From Porticoccus sp. (GTDB lineage Bacteria > Pseudomonadota > Gammaproteobacteria > Pseudomonadales > Porticoccaceae), in contig DRHD01000038.1 of NCBI GenBank assembly GCA_011049795.1, positions 1-27,152 of the forward strand: DNA of 27,152 nt, written 5' to 3'. The position numbers were made by a program, and so were the translations under genes. Below the pieces are notes generated by a model. The model was not told the DNA's origin. It did no database searches and saw only the letters and a program-made list of their open reading frames with translations. Shown here in pieces: positions 25,146 to 27,152 of the stretch; position 1 is the stretch's first letter; each line of letters opens with the position of its first letter.

Positions 25146-25586
25146 TTACTCGACCCAATGGATAATATGGTCTTCCAGATCATCCTCATGAACAGACTCT
25201 TCAGATAAAACCCTGCCACGAACAGACATACCTTCGTTGTGCACTGACTGGCTGTCACCAGAAACCAGTGGATGCCAAGGAGGTAATGGCTCTCCATTCA
25301 ATAACAGGCGGTAGGCACAGGTACTGGGCAACCATTTCTGCTCAGGCAGGTTTTCTGGTGTCAGCTTGAGACACCCGATCACCTGAGAGAATCGATTGTC
25401 ATAATCACGGCACTGACAGTTATGATCATCCAGTAACTCGCAGGCCACATTGGTATAAAAGATCTCACCCGTGTCTTCATCTTCCAGCTTGTGCAGGCAA
25501 CATTTAGCACAGCCATCACAAAGCCTTTCCCACTCAGCTTGAGACATCTCAGTAAATGGCTTGGAAACCCAGGATGGCTGACTCAA
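25146..25586 (-). CDS. ycgN: YcgN/UPF0260 cysteine-cluster protein
   Basis: The 146-residue protein matches the UPF0260 family (E. coli YcgN, 153 residues). The N-terminal LCDGCAKCCLHKLEDEDTGE and the later ACELLDDHNCQCRDYDNRF, IGCLKLTPENL and LPSTCAYRLL supply nine cysteines (23, 26, 29, 30, 49, 57, 59, 72, 90), suggesting metal or iron-sulfur binding, though the role is unknown. The ending GMSVRGRVLSEESVHEDDLE and IIHWV is typical. It starts 11 bases after ycgL. Confidence 0.92.
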   Translation of the reverse strand: MSQPSWVSKPFTEMSQAEWERLCDGCAKCCLHKLEDEDTGEIFYTNVACELLDDHNCQCRDYDNRFSQVIGCLKLTPENLPEQKWLPSTCAYRLLLNGEPLPPWHPLVSGDSQSVHNEGMSVRGRVLSEESVHEDDLEDHIIHWVE

Positions 25587-25597
25587 AGGGTCACCTG

Positions 25598-25897
25598 TTA
25601 CATCAACGTATTTTTATTTCGCAATTCCTGCATTATTTCATCAGGACGCGGGGGTATTTGAAGATAAAAACCCTGTTCATCAATCATCGCTAGCACTCGT
25701 TTCACATCGGCACGAGCAAGTTTTTTTTCTGGGGTCAACAGGAGCGTCATGGCTAACTCTGGCTTCCCAAACCGCTTGAGCAAGGCTTCTGGAACAGACT
25801 CCAGATCATTTTTCTTGTCCACATACAGATACATCCCCTCTGCTTTGGGGCTTCGATAGACACTACAAATACAACCACTATAAATTTTCTTTACCAT
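25598..25897 (-). CDS. ycgL: YcgL domain-containing protein
   Basis: The 99-residue protein of the YcgL/DUF709 family shows CSVYRSPKAEGMYLYVDKKN, LESVPEALLKRFGKPELAMT and the ending GFYLQIPPRPDEIMQELRN. The biochemical role is not established. It lies between rnd (36-base gap) and ycgN (11-base gap), the arrangement common in Pseudomonas and relatives. Confidence 0.93.
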   Translation of the reverse strand: MVKKIYSGCICSVYRSPKAEGMYLYVDKKNDLESVPEALLKRFGKPELAMTLLLTPEKKLARADVKRVLAMIDEQGFYLQIPPRPDEIMQELRNKNTLM

Positions 25898-25933
25898 ACC
25901 ACTCTCTTACCCAGCTCTCTTAATTCTGAATAC

Positions 25934-27074
25934 TTATTCAGTGCTCTTATTGGATGATGCGTTCGCCGCATCCAACAAAATTTTTCCAATAGCCTCATAC
26001 CGCCAACCATTAGCAATGGATGCAGGCAACTCAGTATGTGGTTGTTCCAACATGCTTCGCACCAGCGCTTCAAGGTCACGTTTTCGAGCCAACACCTCTG
26101 GCGGAAGATCTAGAACCTCGGCTTGTTTAACGACAGCTTTTTTAAGCCGTTTAATCGTGTCTCCTGCCTGCCTGGGTAAAGGCTCCGATAGTGGCGCAGG
26201 ACAATCAGCTTTATCTGTTCTCAGGCCGCGATCCAGCAACTCAAGGAGTGTGTCAGCATAGCGGCGCATGATCCCTGGGTGCATACCCTCAATTTCAGCC
26301 AGCGCATGTTTTCCCTGGGGATTAACAATAATAATCTCTAATAGTGCTTTATCTGCCACCAGGCGATTACGTGGGCGATTGCGTGCTCTCGTCTCTGTTT
26401 CACGCCACTGACAAAGTAATTTAAGTGCTGCAAGCCCTTGGGGGGTGAGTTGCCAGGCACCTTTTACTTTCAGATAATAATGATCAATGTCATCTCTGTC
26501 GGCAGACCTCTCGATCAAAGATGTCATCTCCTCATCCACCCAAGCATGTCGGTCTAATTGATTCAGACTCTCACACAACTGACGGTAGACCGGCAACAAG
26601 TGGTAAACATCCGATGCGGCATAACCCAGCTGTGCCTCGCGCAGTGGCCGCTTCAACCAGTCTGACCGGGTTTCACCCTTCGGCACGTGAATACCCAGCA
26701 TTGCATCAACCAGTGCCGCATAACCTTTCGAAAAACCGTACCCCACCATCGCAGCGGCAACCTGTGTATCGAACAAGGGTTCTGGGACACAACCAAGTAC
26801 ATGCTGCAACACCTCAAGGTCTTCAGAGCACGAGTGAAACACCTTAGTGATGTCCGGATTCGTCAACATCTCTGCCAGAGAGCTCAGGTCAGAAACCTCA
26901 AGCGGATCAATTAGCCAGCATGTCTCGCCATCATAGAGCTGAACCAACCCCAAAATGGGGAAAAAAGTATCCGTTCGCATAAATTCTGTATCAATCGCAA
27001 CGGCATCACATTGGCTCAACTGCTCAATACAGCCCTGAAGCTGAACCGTGCTGGTGCCCAAAATAGGTGGTGGT
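25934..27074 (-). CDS. rnd: Ribonuclease D, 5' end truncated at window edge
   Basis: This is a DEDDy 3'-5' exoribonuclease that trims tRNA precursors and other small RNAs. Visible catalytic motifs: AIDTEFMR (ExoI, D-x-E), FHSCSEDLEVL (ExoII) and YAASDVYHL (ExoIII, Y-x3-D). HRDC-type helical regions follow, including QWRETETRARNRPRNRLVAD. The genuine coding sequence seems to begin just beyond ILGTSTVQLQGCIEQLSQCD; only a few N-terminal residues and the start codon are missing. The frame remains open to 27115, but residues read beyond about 27074 (MHQPVPHNLSKN) are the antisense of an inverted copy of rnd itself and are not real. Confidence 0.92.
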
Positions 27075-27152
27075 GTACGGTTTTTCGAAAGGTTATGCGG
27101 CACTGGTTGATGCAATGCTGGGTATTCACGTGCCGAAGGGTGAAACCCGGTC
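26664..27152. repeat. Perfect inverted repeat at right window edge (arms 26664-26741 and 27075-27152)
   Basis: The last 78 bases are an exact reverse complement of 26664-26741, which lies inside rnd; similarity continues with one mismatch for a few more bases. Read on the plus strand, the terminal arm encodes the internal rnd segment YGFSKGYAALVDAMLGIHVP. A fold-back chimera or assembly error is the simplest explanation. Confidence 0.92.

Overview
The window looks like chromosomal DNA of a marine-type gammaproteobacterium, probably Pseudomonadales in the broad sense (the Cellvibrio/Spongiibacter/SAR92 neighbourhood). The reasons are core genes with gammaproteobacterial architecture (full-length HrpA, DusA, TalB, RNase D, YcgL, YcgN) and a gene order dusA-tal-(TerB-like)-STAS/PP2C regulator pair-mlaA that, from memory, resembles the Pseudomonas aeruginosa tal/PA2797/PA2798/vacJ region. 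No tRNA, rRNA, CRISPR array, insertion sequence or phage gene was seen.

Layout. (1) 103-8193, minus strand: a Lap-type type I secretion locus, transcribed ABC transporter, membrane fusion protein, then after a 295-base structured gap a TolC-like outer membrane protein and the N-terminal part of a giant repeat adhesin that runs off the left edge. (2) 8290-10763, plus strand: dusA, tal and a TerB-like gene. (3) 10778-13243, minus strand: STAS protein, response regulator/PP2C phosphatase, and mlaA. (4) 13432-14870, plus strand: a Porin_5-type porin behind a strong PhoB-box match and closed by a clear terminator. (5) 14921-17009, minus strand: hvfA-hvfB-hvfC, a copper-linked RiPP operon (EGKCG-repeat precursor, MNIO/DUF692 enzyme, DUF2063 partner). 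(6) 17177-22732, minus strand: a FadD-type acyl-CoA ligase followed by hrpA. (7) 22977-24506, plus strand: a POT peptide transporter. (8) 24671 to about 27074, minus strand: rnd, ycgL, ycgN and a small membrane protein.

The most interesting system is hvfABC. Its precursor has eight EGKCG-like units; six keep the modifiable cysteine, while one has Arg and one has His in its place, and no DoxX (HvfD) gene is adjacent. Several non-coding elements also stand out: a 75-bp nested palindrome around a CRP-like dyad before the TolC-like gene, a long stem abutting the start codon of the PP2C regulator, the Pho box, and a 20-bp tandem duplication before the POT gene.

Caution on the edges: both ends fold back on the window. 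Bases 1-102 are an imperfect inverted copy of 183-284, and 27075-27152 are a perfect inverted copy of 26664-26741. Sequence outside roughly 103-27074 is probably a chimeric or assembly artefact, so the adhesin and rnd are both truncated there and the few residues read through the junctions are not real.
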